From Candidatus Vecturithrix granuli (GTDB taxonomy: Bacteria; Moduliflexota; Moduliflexia; Moduliflexales; Moduliflexaceae), in NCBI GenBank assembly GCA_000739535.1, contig DF820463.1:1033956-1089259 (forward strand): a stretch of DNA of 55,304 nt, written 5' to 3'. The position numbers and the translations under genes were made by a program. A model generated the notes under the pieces. It was not told the origin of the DNA. It saw only the letters and a program-made list of their open reading frames with translations, and made no database searches. Of the stretch, positions 1 through 7,780 are shown piece by piece (positions within the stretch are counted from its first letter, which is position 1; each line of letters starts with the position of its first letter).

Positions 1-59
1 ATGGCTTCACCCGTCGAGGAACGGGGGTTCTCTGTTGATCGCGCAGAGAGATGTCATTT

Positions 60-300
60 TTTTTGACACCCCTCTAAATTAACCTGGTTTATGGTTAATT
101 TCCCCCCGTCTTTCCTCGCATTTTCCGGCATGTTGTCGGCGTGTTCGCGCTGGTTAACCAGTTGAAACCATTGACCAAAACCTGTCAAGCACTATGTCGG
201 AAATTGAACACTTTTTTTCTTTGTTATCTGTCAAAGAACATTTTTTTGGTTAATTAACCGCCGTCCATTCGGTCAATTAACCACTGTCTAAAAATGGACA
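60..300. promoter_or_regulatory. Cluster of GGTTAA/TTAACC palindromes
   Basis: Non-coding stretch. Copies of the same core occur as an inverted pair (76-84 AAATTAACC and 93-100 GGTTAATT), a 12-bp palindrome CTGGTTAACCAG at 150-161, a 12-bp palindrome GGTTAATTAACC at 248-259, and a near copy GGTCAATTAACC at 271-282. Repeated palindromes of one core upstream of a gene suggest binding sites for a dimeric regulator or recombination-protein sites. No gene is seen in positions 1-470. Confidence 0.45.
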
Positions 301-302
301 TC

Positions 303-351
303 TTGACACGCGGTATATATACCCGCTATTGTGTGCGGTATATATACCCGC
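303..351 (+). promoter_or_regulatory. Sigma-70-like promoter with two palindromic operators
   Basis: TTGACA at 303-308 and TATTGT at 327-332 are 18 bp apart. A GC-flanked palindrome with the 12-bp core GGTATATATACC lies in the spacer (310-326), and an identical 17-bp copy follows at 335-351, 25 bp downstream. Spacer plus start-site placement is the classic geometry for repression. The gene served is presumably the recombinase-like gene that follows. Confidence 0.45.
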
Positions 352-596
352 AAAAAACGGGGCTTGATCTTCGTGCCGAACAGTGATTATTATGTACCTA
401 CTTATTGCCAAAAATCGGTTCTCTCCCCATTATTTTGGCGGGATCAGAAAACATATTGCTGTATGTGTAATTGAAAAAATTCCTTCTTACATTGCTTGGC
501 CCTTATTTTCTCCATGATACCAATTATGTCAAGAGGATCAGAAAAATTTTTATAAAAATTATTGACGTCGCTCGCAGAAGGTCATATTGTACTGAT

Positions 597-1382
597 ATGA
601 CAACACAAGAATTTTCCCGGCGTCTTTCCCAGTCTGACTCCTGGCAGCAATTACGTCCGGCGACGCGCGCCAAATATCTGTACTGGTTCCGTTGCTATAT
701 GGAATTTCTACGCCAGAATCCTGTCAAAAACCTTTCGACGCAGCAAAAAATCACACGATTTCTATCGCAGCGCTTGATGGAGAGTTCGGCGAATACCAAA
801 CGACAGGCCATTGCGGCTGTCGCATGGCTCTATACACACATCTTGCACAAGGATATTTCGCCGCCTCGTGTCAAAAAACCTCGACAACTTCCATTGCTCT
901 TTAGCAAGCAAGAGACAGCTTTCGAACTCTCAAAACTCCCGATCCGCTATCAGTTCATGGGATGGTTGTTCTATGGCTCCGGTCTCAGGCTCAATGAAAC
1001 TGTCCTCCTGAAACATGAGCAGATTGCAGGCGCCCAGATCCATCTTGCCGGACGAACGCTCCCGATTCCGTTGTGCCGACAGGCAATCATGCTGTATGCC
1101 TCACTCAAACAACCGGAAGGGTATGTCTTCCCTGCGAAAACAACGCCTGACAAACCCGGCGCGAATACGCTGTTCCTCCACGCCTGCCGGTCGCATGGCG
1201 TTGACAGACGGATTACGCCGGGCGCACTGCGCGCCAATTTCATCCTGCTGGCCCTTGAGAAAAATGGCATCCCCTGGACCCAAGCGGTCACAGGGCTGTC
1301 AACGATGCGGATCAATCAATATCTCAAAATGATCCCGCCAAAGGCAAAGAGTCCGCTGGATGTCTTCGGAGCCTCTGAATAG
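597..1382 (+). CDS. Degenerate tyrosine recombinase / integrase-like protein
   Basis: 261 aa from ATG 597. The frame is open from a TTG at 471 (303 aa), but the extra N-terminus is not family-like. An N-terminal SAM-like core-binding domain (about residues 1-90) is followed by a catalytic domain. The box I arginine lies in GSGLRLNE (R131) and the box II arginine in TPGALRAN (R212); the nucleophile-position tyrosine is in INQYLKM (Y242). The two histidines normally flanking these (HxLRH and LGH) are Gly/Ala and Leu. The order and box I sequence resemble integron and phage integrases. Loss of both histidines suggests a weak or inactive enzyme, or a DNA-binding protein. The upstream region is rich in palindromes. 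No second mobility gene is nearby. Confidence 0.7.
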   Translation: MTTQEFSRRLSQSDSWQQLRPATRAKYLYWFRCYMEFLRQNPVKNLSTQQKITRFLSQRLMESSANTKRQAIAAVAWLYTHILHKDISPPRVKKPRQLPLLFSKQETAFELSKLPIRYQFMGWLFYGSGLRLNETVLLKHEQIAGAQIHLAGRTLPIPLCRQAIMLYASLKQPEGYVFPAKTTPDKPGANTLFLHACRSHGVDRRITPGALRANFILLALEKNGIPWTQAVTGLSTMRINQYLKMIPPKAKSPLDVFGASE

Positions 1383-1564
1383 TTCAGGAGAGCAGGCGCA
1401 GCCCGCGTGAACCTCCTCCAGATCGAAATCAAGAGGCGGCCAGAAAATCCGGGCGAATCTGAGTCAATCTGTAGCTGATGAGCTTATCCCGACCTCTGTG
1501 TCTCGCCCTATTTTTTCGAACAGTTTGAGAGACTGCTCGACTTCTGTATTAGCAGCATTCTCCA

Positions 1565-3427
1565 TCAGGGCGATTGGGGCAGCGTCATCGTAAACTGGCA
1601 GCCGGAGTTCTCCAGGTTTTCGACCGACATTGCGCCATGGTATTTCTTGATAATGCCGTAGCTGACCGATAACCCTAAGCCCAGATTGTGTTCGTCGCCT
1701 TTTTTAGTAGAATAAAACGGCAGAAACACGTTGGCCGGATTGTCGTCTGAAATTCCCGGCCCTGTGTCTTTGAATTGAATCTGGACGACGGGCGCGCCGT
1801 TGACGCGAGCCAATCTGGTGTTGATAAAAATCTCTCCGCCTGAAGGCATCACTTCAAAGCTGTTTTTAAATAAGTTGAGCAGCACTTGTTTGATCTCATT
1901 TTTATTGGCTTGAATGGTCGTATCAGCCTCACAGGGATCGAAATGAATCGTGATATGCTTATATTTTGCATTAAAACGAATCAGATTCAGCATATTGTGA
2001 ATAAGGACGTTCACCTCAACTTCTTCGCTTGTACTCTGTTTATTGTCTGAAAAGGTGTGCAGATTGCTGACAATATTGGCAATCGAGGTCATTTCTTCCT
2101 GAATGTCGTCAACGGCCTCCTGTAATTCTTGATCGTAGATGCGGTACTTGAGATATTTGAGGGAATTGTAAATAATCTCTAACGGATTGTTGATCTCATG
2201 CGCCACCCCAGCCGCCAGAAGCCCTACAGAGGCAAGCTTCTCGGAAAGCATCATCTGTTTTTGCAAGTGGTCGTATTCCGTAATATCTTCCAGGATCATG
2301 ATATTGCCAATCAAAAAGCTGCCGTCATAGATCGGAAGGATTTTAATATTGTTGAGCGTGTCTATCGTATTAATCAGAATCGGGATTTGATAAAACGTGG
2401 TTTCTTGCTGAACAGAGCAGGCCTGATCGAGTAATTCAAGCACTTTGGCGCTGCACTTCGCAAAGAATTCGTGCAAGGGCGCGTTGACATAAGCATCCTG
2501 CCGCAGTTGAAAGTGCTGCTTGCAATGCTCATTCACCATTTTAATGCGCTTTTCATTATCCAGCACAATCAAATTGACCGGCAGGTTGCGGAGGATCGCT
2601 TCATTATAACGCAATAACTGGTAAAATTCCGTATTCAAATCTTCAACATGCTTTTCATCAACAATCTGGGTATAAGTCATTTTGATCAGATTGATCTTAT
2701 CAATATTCTTCACGTCATCAGTGAGCAGAATTTCCCCGTTTTTGATGATGCTGACGCGGTCGGCAAAATCATAGACGTCGTCAATGCGGTGGGTAATGAA
2801 GAGAATAGACAGACCTTGCTGCTTCAAAGTTTTCAAAATTGCGATAATTTTTTTGAGGGCCGGAGACGACAGTTTTTCCAGAGCTTCATCCAGGATTAAG
2901 AGTTTGGGGTTCGGGTAAATGTGTTTCAAAATATCCACCAGCGCGCGGTCAGATAAATTCAAATGTTTTAAGGGCAGCCCCGGATCAATCTCAAACCCGT
3001 AAGACGCGAAGAGCCTTTGCGTGGCCTGCAAAATATGCTTCTTTTTGTTCCACCTGAACGCATTCATCGCAGCGCTGGCAAAAAACAGGTTTTCTGCGAC
3101 CGTGAAATGTTCATTCAGACACACCTCTTGATACACCATCTCAATTCCCAATTTGAGCGCAGTTTTCAGGGTCAGCGCCGAAAATTCTCTGCCTTCAAAC
3201 ACAATCCGGCCGGATTTAGGCTTCAACATGCCGCTCAGAATCATGCCGAGCGACGATTTTCCGGCCCCATGTTCGCCGACAATGGCGTGGACTTCAGCCT
3301 GTTTGATCGTGAGATGAATATGGTTCAGCGCGGTAAAGTGATCGTAATTGAGCGTGATATCGGTCAAGCGCAATAATTCGCCGGTCTTATTTGGGGAGTG
3401 TGAGTCCATATTTCTGCAGCTTTGCAT
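1565..3427 (-). CDS. Hybrid sensor: sugar-type ABC ATPase fused to PAS and histidine kinase
   Basis: 620 aa. Residues 15-255 form an RbsA-like ABC ATPase half: Walker A GEHGAGKSS (51-59), Q-loop Q100, signature-like LNLSDRAL (156-163), Walker B LLILDEA (177-182) with D180/E181, and switch H213. Residues about 270-385 look like a PAS domain. A HisKA domain follows with VAHEINNPLE (H410), then HATPase_c: N-box NLFKNSFE, DTGPGIS (554-560) and GLGLGLS. All nucleotide-binding motifs of both halves look intact. There are no membrane segments, so it is cytoplasmic. The start overlaps the regulator gene by about 40 bp (an internal Met at 3409 is an alternative), so the two are co-translated. I know of no named family with this architecture. 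Inference: the ABC domain senses or docks to an RbsC-type permease, probably that of the divergent sugar operon. Confidence 0.88.
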   Translation of the reverse strand: MQSCRNMDSHSPNKTGELLRLTDITLNYDHFTALNHIHLTIKQAEVHAIVGEHGAGKSSLGMILSGMLKPKSGRIVFEGREFSALTLKTALKLGIEMVYQEVCLNEHFTVAENLFFASAAMNAFRWNKKKHILQATQRLFASYGFEIDPGLPLKHLNLSDRALVDILKHIYPNPKLLILDEALEKLSSPALKKIIAILKTLKQQGLSILFITHRIDDVYDFADRVSIIKNGEILLTDDVKNIDKINLIKMTYTQIVDEKHVEDLNTEFYQLLRYNEAILRNLPVNLIVLDNEKRIKMVNEHCKQHFQLRQDAYVNAPLHEFFAKCSAKVLELLDQACSVQQETTFYQIPILINTIDTLNNIKILPIYDGSFLIGNIMILEDITEYDHLQKQMMLSEKLASVGLLAAGVAHEINNPLEIIYNSLKYLKYRIYDQELQEAVDDIQEEMTSIANIVSNLHTFSDNKQSTSEEVEVNVLIHNMLNLIRFNAKYKHITIHFDPCEADTTIQANKNEIKQVLLNLFKNSFEVMPSGGEIFINTRLARVNGAPVVQIQFKDTGPGISDDNPANVFLPFYSTKKGDEHNLGLGLSVSYGIIKKYHGAMSVENLENSGCQFTMTLPQSP

Positions 3428-4724
3428 AGAGCGTGGTTCTGCTCATATTTAAGTATTCTGCGGTCTTTTTCTTATTATAATTGGTTTTTTGCAGGGCCTT
3501 GAGAATCAGGTTCTTTTCGATCTCGTCTCTGACGTTCTCAGCGTCTTCTCCGGTTTCGAAAGAGATAAAATTCGGGGGGAGGTCGTCAACCTGGATCATT
3601 TCTTCGGAGCAGAGGGCCGCGGCGTAATTTACCGTATTTTTTAACTCGCGCACGTTCCCGGGCCAATCATAATCAATAAATCGTTCGAGCACTGCGGCGC
3701 TCACTGTTTTCCCCGGCGCAGCGTGCGCATGCGCATGTTCGCGCAAAAAGTGCGCGACTAGCAGCGGAATGTCTTCCTTGCGTTTCCTGAGCGGCGGAAG
3801 GTGCAGCATGGCCGTATTGAGCCGGTAGAACAAATCGCGCCGGAACGCACTGTGTTCGATCTGCTCGTGCAGGTCTTTATTCGTTGCAGCAATAAAGCGC
3901 ACATCCACGGTGATTGTTCGTTCTCCCCCGATTCTGCGGATTTCGTGGTTCTGAAGCGCGCGTAAAATCTTCGCCTGAATTGTCAAAGGCATGTCGCCGA
4001 TTTCATCCAGAAACAAGGAACCCTGGTCTGCGCGTTCGAATACTCCTTTGAACGCGCTATCTGCCCCGGTATAAGAGCCTTTTTCATGTCCGAACAGTTC
4101 ATTATCCAGCAAGGTTTCAGGGAAGGCCGCGCAATTGATTTTGAGGAGAGGATGGGCGCGGCGCGGCGAGTGCAGGTGAATCAGGTCTGCAATGATTTCC
4201 TTCCCGGTACCGTTTTCGCCCGTGATAAGCACCGGTAAATCTGTTGCAGCTAACTTCCTGGTTTTCTGGCATAATTCCAACATGGCCGGATTGTGGGTCA
4301 CAATTTCAGGAAACAGATCCTTTCCTCTGGGAGCAACGCGGCGGGTTTCTTCTGGCAAGTTCGCAGCATTGAGCGCATTCTCAAGGATATTGACCAGTTT
4401 ATCAAAATCCAGCGGTTTGGTGACATAATCAAAGGCCCCGCGTTTTATTGATTGCACGGCCGTATCAATCGAGCCATAGCCGGTAATCATCACAACAGGC
4501 AATTTCGGATGCCGGGTCAGCAGTTGTTCCAACACGTCAACGCCGCTTTCGTGACCGAGCATAATATCCAGCAGCGCCGCATGAATCTCATCCTGAGCGC
4601 AGAGTGCAAGCGCCTCGTTCCCATTTTGGGCGTGAACGGTCTGATACCCCAGATGTTTAAAATTGCGGGCAAGACTTTTATACAGCTTCAGATGGTCGTC
4701 AATAATCAATATTTTCCGCTTCAT
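3387..4724 (-). CDS. NtrC-family sigma-54-dependent response regulator
   Basis: 445 aa. Receiver domain with phosphoacceptor D53, then the AAA+ sigma-54 interaction domain: Walker A GENGTGKE (169-176), L1 loop GSYTGA (216-221) and Walker B GSLFLDE (235-241). A Fis-type helix-turn-helix is at the C-terminus (about 405-445). The usual GAFTGA loop reads GSYTGA; Tyr at the third position is seen in some active enhancer-binding proteins. It is the first gene of a two-gene operon whose second gene is the ABC-kinase fusion, so it is the likely phosphorylation partner. A -24/-12 promoter and a 17-bp palindrome lie just upstream on the other strand, so the divergent sugar operon is its obvious target. 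Confidence 0.95.
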   Translation of the reverse strand: MKRKILIIDDHLKLYKSLARNFKHLGYQTVHAQNGNEALALCAQDEIHAALLDIMLGHESGVDVLEQLLTRHPKLPVVMITGYGSIDTAVQSIKRGAFDYVTKPLDFDKLVNILENALNAANLPEETRRVAPRGKDLFPEIVTHNPAMLELCQKTRKLAATDLPVLITGENGTGKEIIADLIHLHSPRRAHPLLKINCAAFPETLLDNELFGHEKGSYTGADSAFKGVFERADQGSLFLDEIGDMPLTIQAKILRALQNHEIRRIGGERTITVDVRFIAATNKDLHEQIEHSAFRRDLFYRLNTAMLHLPPLRKRKEDIPLLVAHFLREHAHAHAAPGKTVSAAVLERFIDYDWPGNVRELKNTVNYAAALCSEEMIQVDDLPPNFISFETGEDAENVRDEIEKNLILKALQKTNYNKKKTAEYLNMSRTTLYAKLQKYGLTLPK

Positions 4725-4760
4725 GGTGTCAGCTTTTTGAACAAATTCGTCTGTGATCCC

Positions 4761-4777
4761 TGTTCAATATCTGAACA
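4761..4777. promoter_or_regulatory. Candidate activator site, TGTTCA-N5-TGAACA
   Basis: Perfect inverted repeat with 6-bp arms and a 5-bp spacer, in the divergent region between the regulator gene and the sugar operon. Its centre is about 143 bp upstream of the start site predicted from the -24/-12 element. This is a normal distance for an enhancer site of an NtrC-type activator. A half site TGAACA lies at 4738-4743, and TCTGAACATGT recurs at about 7719-7729 upstream of the binding-protein gene. Confidence 0.55.
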
Positions 4778-4884
4778 TGTCTCTGCGTCTCAAAACCAGA
4801 GATGTCAAGCTTTATTTGTCGCTTTGATGATAATTATCAGTAAAATAAGGGGTTCACTTGAAAAAACTGATCGTTGAAGAAAGG

Positions 4885-4900
4885 CGGCATGGAACTTGCA
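4885..4900 (+). promoter_or_regulatory. Sigma-54 (-24/-12) promoter of the sugar operon
   Basis: CGGCATGGAACTTGCA matches TGGCACG-N4-TTGCA at all but two fixed positions, with the required GG-N10-GC spacing (GG 4886-4887, GC 4898-4899). Predicted transcription start is near 4912. The leader to the GTG start at 5060 is about 150 nt and contains one copy of a recurrent intergenic repeat (4918-4964). Confidence 0.75.
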
Positions 4901-4917
4901 GATACATTGAAGAGGGG

Positions 4918-4964
4918 TCATCGAATGACACGAATACAACGAATGTGACACGCGCACGGGATGA
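4918..4964 (+). repeat. Intergenic repeat, family E, copy 1
   Basis: About 47 bp beginning TCATCGAATGACACGAATAC and running through a GTGACAC segment to GGATGA. Related copies lie at 10476-10520 and 11779-11823, both upstream of the GpsA-like genes. All three are just upstream of operon genes in the same orientation. Confidence 0.7.
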
Positions 4965-5059
4965 AAATCAACGTCAGGAGTGCAAAAAGATGAACGCATA
5001 GCTCAGTGAACCCCTTTTGCGTCCTTACATGCAACGCGAAACTTCAAGGAGGAAGGCCT

Positions 5060-6544
5060 GTGAATGAGCAGATATTACTTGAAGTCAAAGGAGTGTCAAA
5101 AAATTTTCCAGGGGTACGGGCCCTGGATAACGTGACATTCAATTTGAAAAAAGGTACCGTTCATGCCTTGTGCGGCGAGAACGGCGCCGGAAAGTCAACG
5201 TTAATGCACGTCCTCATGGGGGTGTACCGGAAAGATGAGGGCGACATTTTTCTCAAGGGCCAGCCCGTAAATTTTGCTTCGCCGCGTCAGGCCCTCCAAC
5301 ACGGCATCGCAATCGTCGAACAAGAACTCAGCCCGATCCCGGATATGACAATAGCTGAGAATCTCTTTTTAGGAAGAGAGCCTGTCAGACAAAAAGTGTT
5401 TGTCAAATACTCGGAACTGAATAAACGGGCGACCCGCATCTTGCAGGAACTGAATGTCAACCTCGATCCCACGCGCAAAATGCGCACCCTCAGCCTTGCT
5501 GAAACCCAATTAGTCGAAATTGCCAAAGCCCTTTCCTATCATTCCGATGTCATTATTATGGATGAACCCACTTCTGCGATTGGCGACAAAGAAGTCGAGC
5601 AGTTGTTTGCAGTCATCACGCGCCTCAAACGCCAGGGCAAAGGGATCATTTACGTGTCGCACCGTCTTGAAGAAATTTTCACCATTGCTGATGAAGTGAC
5701 CGTCTTGCGCGACGGAAAATATATTGCAACTAAAGCCACGCAGGCGATTGACCGGTCGCAGTTGATCAGCCTCATGATTGGCCGCAAGATGGAAGAAGAA
5801 TTTGTGAAAGACAATATTCCGACTGACGAAGCTCTGCTGGTGGTCAAAGATTTTACAAAAGCCGGACAATTCAGAAATATCCATCTGACTCTGAGAAAGG
5901 GCGAAGTATTAGGGATTTTCGGCTTGATGGGCTCTGGCCGAAGCGAATTTTTACATACCTTGTTCGGCGTCAGCCAACCGGATCAGGGACAGATCTTTCT
6001 GGAGAACACATCAATCAGGATCGCTCGCCCCTCAGATGCGATCAAACACGGCATTGCCTATGTCACCGAGGATCGCAAAGAAACCGGACTGGTGTTAACC
6101 AGTTCTGTCAAAGAAAACATTTCTTTGACCTGTCTGAAACGTTTATCTAACCTCGTATTTATTAATGGCAAGCAAGAACAACGCGACGTCATGCAGATGG
6201 TCGAGATGTTTCGGGTGAAGACGCCGTCTTTACAACAGTTGGTTGTTAATCTGAGCGGAGGTAACCAGCAGAAAGTCGTGTTAGGCAAGTGGCTGTTGAC
6301 CCGTCCGAAAATTTTGTTATTTGACGAACCGACCCGCGGCATAGATGTCGGCGCAAAGCGAGAAATCTATAATTTTATTTCAGATTATACGAATCGGGGT
6401 TCTGCCGTAATTATGGTTTCCTCGGAATTACCGGAAATTATCGGCATGAGCGACCGCATTCTGGTGTTTCGACGCGGAGAACTGGCCGGAGAAATGAAAC
6501 GAGAAGAAGCCACGCAAGAAAAAATTATGCACCTGGCCGTGTAA
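5060..6544 (+). CDS. Sugar ABC importer ATPase (RbsA/MglA type, two ABC domains)
   Basis: 494 aa from GTG 5060, chosen because AAGGAGG sits at 5046-5052; the frame is open back to a GTG at 5006. First domain: Walker A GENGAGKST (39-47), signature LSLAETQ (144-150), Walker B MDEPTSAI (167-174). Second domain: divergent P-loop GLMGSGRSE (288-296), LSGGNQQK (398-405), FDEPTRGID (421-429). This is the normal CUT2 pattern. It energises uptake through the RbsC-type permease at 6619 with the binding protein at 7781. It is the first gene behind the sigma-54 promoter. The first ABC domain is the natural comparison for the kinase-fused ABC domain at 1565-3427. Confidence 0.95.
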   Translation: MNEQILLEVKGVSKNFPGVRALDNVTFNLKKGTVHALCGENGAGKSTLMHVLMGVYRKDEGDIFLKGQPVNFASPRQALQHGIAIVEQELSPIPDMTIAENLFLGREPVRQKVFVKYSELNKRATRILQELNVNLDPTRKMRTLSLAETQLVEIAKALSYHSDVIIMDEPTSAIGDKEVEQLFAVITRLKRQGKGIIYVSHRLEEIFTIADEVTVLRDGKYIATKATQAIDRSQLISLMIGRKMEEEFVKDNIPTDEALLVVKDFTKAGQFRNIHLTLRKGEVLGIFGLMGSGRSEFLHTLFGVSQPDQGQIFLENTSIRIARPSDAIKHGIAYVTEDRKETGLVLTSSVKENISLTCLKRLSNLVFINGKQEQRDVMQMVEMFRVKTPSLQQLVVNLSGGNQQKVVLGKWLLTRPKILLFDEPTRGIDVGAKREIYNFISDYTNRGSAVIMVSSELPEIIGMSDRILVFRRGELAGEMKREEATQEKIMHLAV

Positions 6545-6605
6545 CGCGAAACTCCAGTTTCGCGGCCTTCAACGATGCGCGAAACTGGAGTTTCGCGCTA
6601 CATTG
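6545..6605 (+). repeat. Palindromic repeat, family A, copy 1
   Basis: Inverted repeat with CGCGAAACTCCAGTTTCGCG-type arms around a 13-nt loop, ending in GCGCTACATT. It fills the space between the ATPase stop and the permease start. Relatives lie at 32859-32920 and 46519-46585, each also just upstream of a start codon. Confidence 0.8.
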
Positions 6606-6618
6606 TCAGAAAAAAACA

Positions 6619-7611
6619 ATGGAACAACAGCAAGAATCTTCGAAAAATCAATTGATTGTCATGCGGCGCAAGACCGTCGCCTTACTTTTAGAATACGGCA
6701 TTTTTGTGGCGTTCTTTGTGCTGTGCATCGTCCTGGCGTTTGCCAGCCCCTATTTTTTAATGCCCAAAAACTTAATCAACGTGCTGCGCCAGATTTCTAT
6801 CAACGGCTTTCTTTCCATCGGAATGACGTTTGTGATTCTCACCGGCGGCATTGATTTATCCGTGGGGTCTGTCCTGGCCTTTGGCGGCATTGTCGGCGCA
6901 AGTATGGCGAGTTCTTCGATGGGCACGGTTTATCCGACGCCAATAGCCATCCTGGTCGGATTGCTGGCAGGCACAGCCTTAGGAGCCGTAACCGGATTCT
7001 TTATCGCCAAATGGCGTATGGCGCCCTTTGTGGTCTCGCTGGGCATGCTCAGCGTGGCGCGTGGGTTAACCTATATTTACACCGACGGCATGCCGGTGCC
7101 CAAATTGGAGGAATCCTTTCTTTATATCGGACAGGGCCGAATTGCAGCGATTCCGTTGCCGGTGATTATCTTTGCCGTCATCTTTATCCTCTCCTGGATT
7201 GTGTTGTATAAAACGCGATTCGGGCGTTACGTCTATGCGGTCGGGGGGAATGAAAAAAGCGCGCGGATCTCCGGGGTGAACACCCGATTAGTCGTGTTCG
7301 TGGTCTATGTGATTAGCGGATTTCTGGCCGCTCTGGGCGGACTGACGTTAAGCGCGCGCACCTCGGCTGGTCTGCCGCAAGCCGGCGTGGCGTATGAACT
7401 GGACGCTATCGCGGCCGTCGTGATTGGCGGCACAAGCCTGTCCGGCGGACAGGGATCCCTGGTCGGCACGCTCTTTGGCGCGTTGATTATCGGCGTTATT
7501 AATAACGGCTTAGATTTGTTAGGCGTGTCCTCCTACTATCAACAGGTGATCAAAGGCGCAATCATTGTCGGCGCAGTCTGGTTAGATTCGCTCAGAAAAG
7601 GGAAAGAATAA
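6619..7611 (+). CDS. Sugar ABC importer permease (RbsC/BPD_transp_2 type)
   Basis: 330 aa, almost entirely hydrophobic segments, with the family hallmarks GMTFVILTGGIDLSVGS near residue 75 and AVVIGGTSLSGGQGS near residue 275. It forms the inner-membrane channel with the ATPase at 5060. The space between them is filled by a palindromic repeat, and no strong ribosome site precedes ATG 6619. Substrate class is monosaccharide or polyol by family; the exact substrate is not readable from sequence. Confidence 0.93.
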   Translation: MEQQQESSKNQLIVMRRKTVALLLEYGIFVAFFVLCIVLAFASPYFLMPKNLINVLRQISINGFLSIGMTFVILTGGIDLSVGSVLAFGGIVGASMASSSMGTVYPTPIAILVGLLAGTALGAVTGFFIAKWRMAPFVVSLGMLSVARGLTYIYTDGMPVPKLEESFLYIGQGRIAAIPLPVIIFAVIFILSWIVLYKTRFGRYVYAVGGNEKSARISGVNTRLVVFVVYVISGFLAALGGLTLSARTSAGLPQAGVAYELDAIAAVVIGGTSLSGGQGSLVGTLFGALIIGVINNGLDLLGVSSYYQQVIKGAIIVGAVWLDSLRKGKE

Positions 7612-7616
7612 GTAAG

Positions 7617-7670
7617 GTTCGTAGTTCGCGCTTTAGCGCGTTTTCCGCCTGAAGGCGGAACTACAAACAG
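7617..7670 (+). repeat. Palindromic repeat, family D, copy 1
   Basis: Element starting GTTCGTAGTT and ending AACTACAAAC. It contains two internal hairpins (GCGCTTTAGCGC and CCGCCTGAAGGCGG). Other copies lie near 10528, 11829, 42647 and 46032. Confidence 0.75.
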
Positions 7671-7780
7671 AAGATTGAAAAGGAGGTGATGACCGGGGAG
7701 GGCAAATGAGCAGAATAAATCTGAACATGTCGTGAAGAAACCATCATAAAGATAGCAATACAAAAACGGAGGAATTGTAC

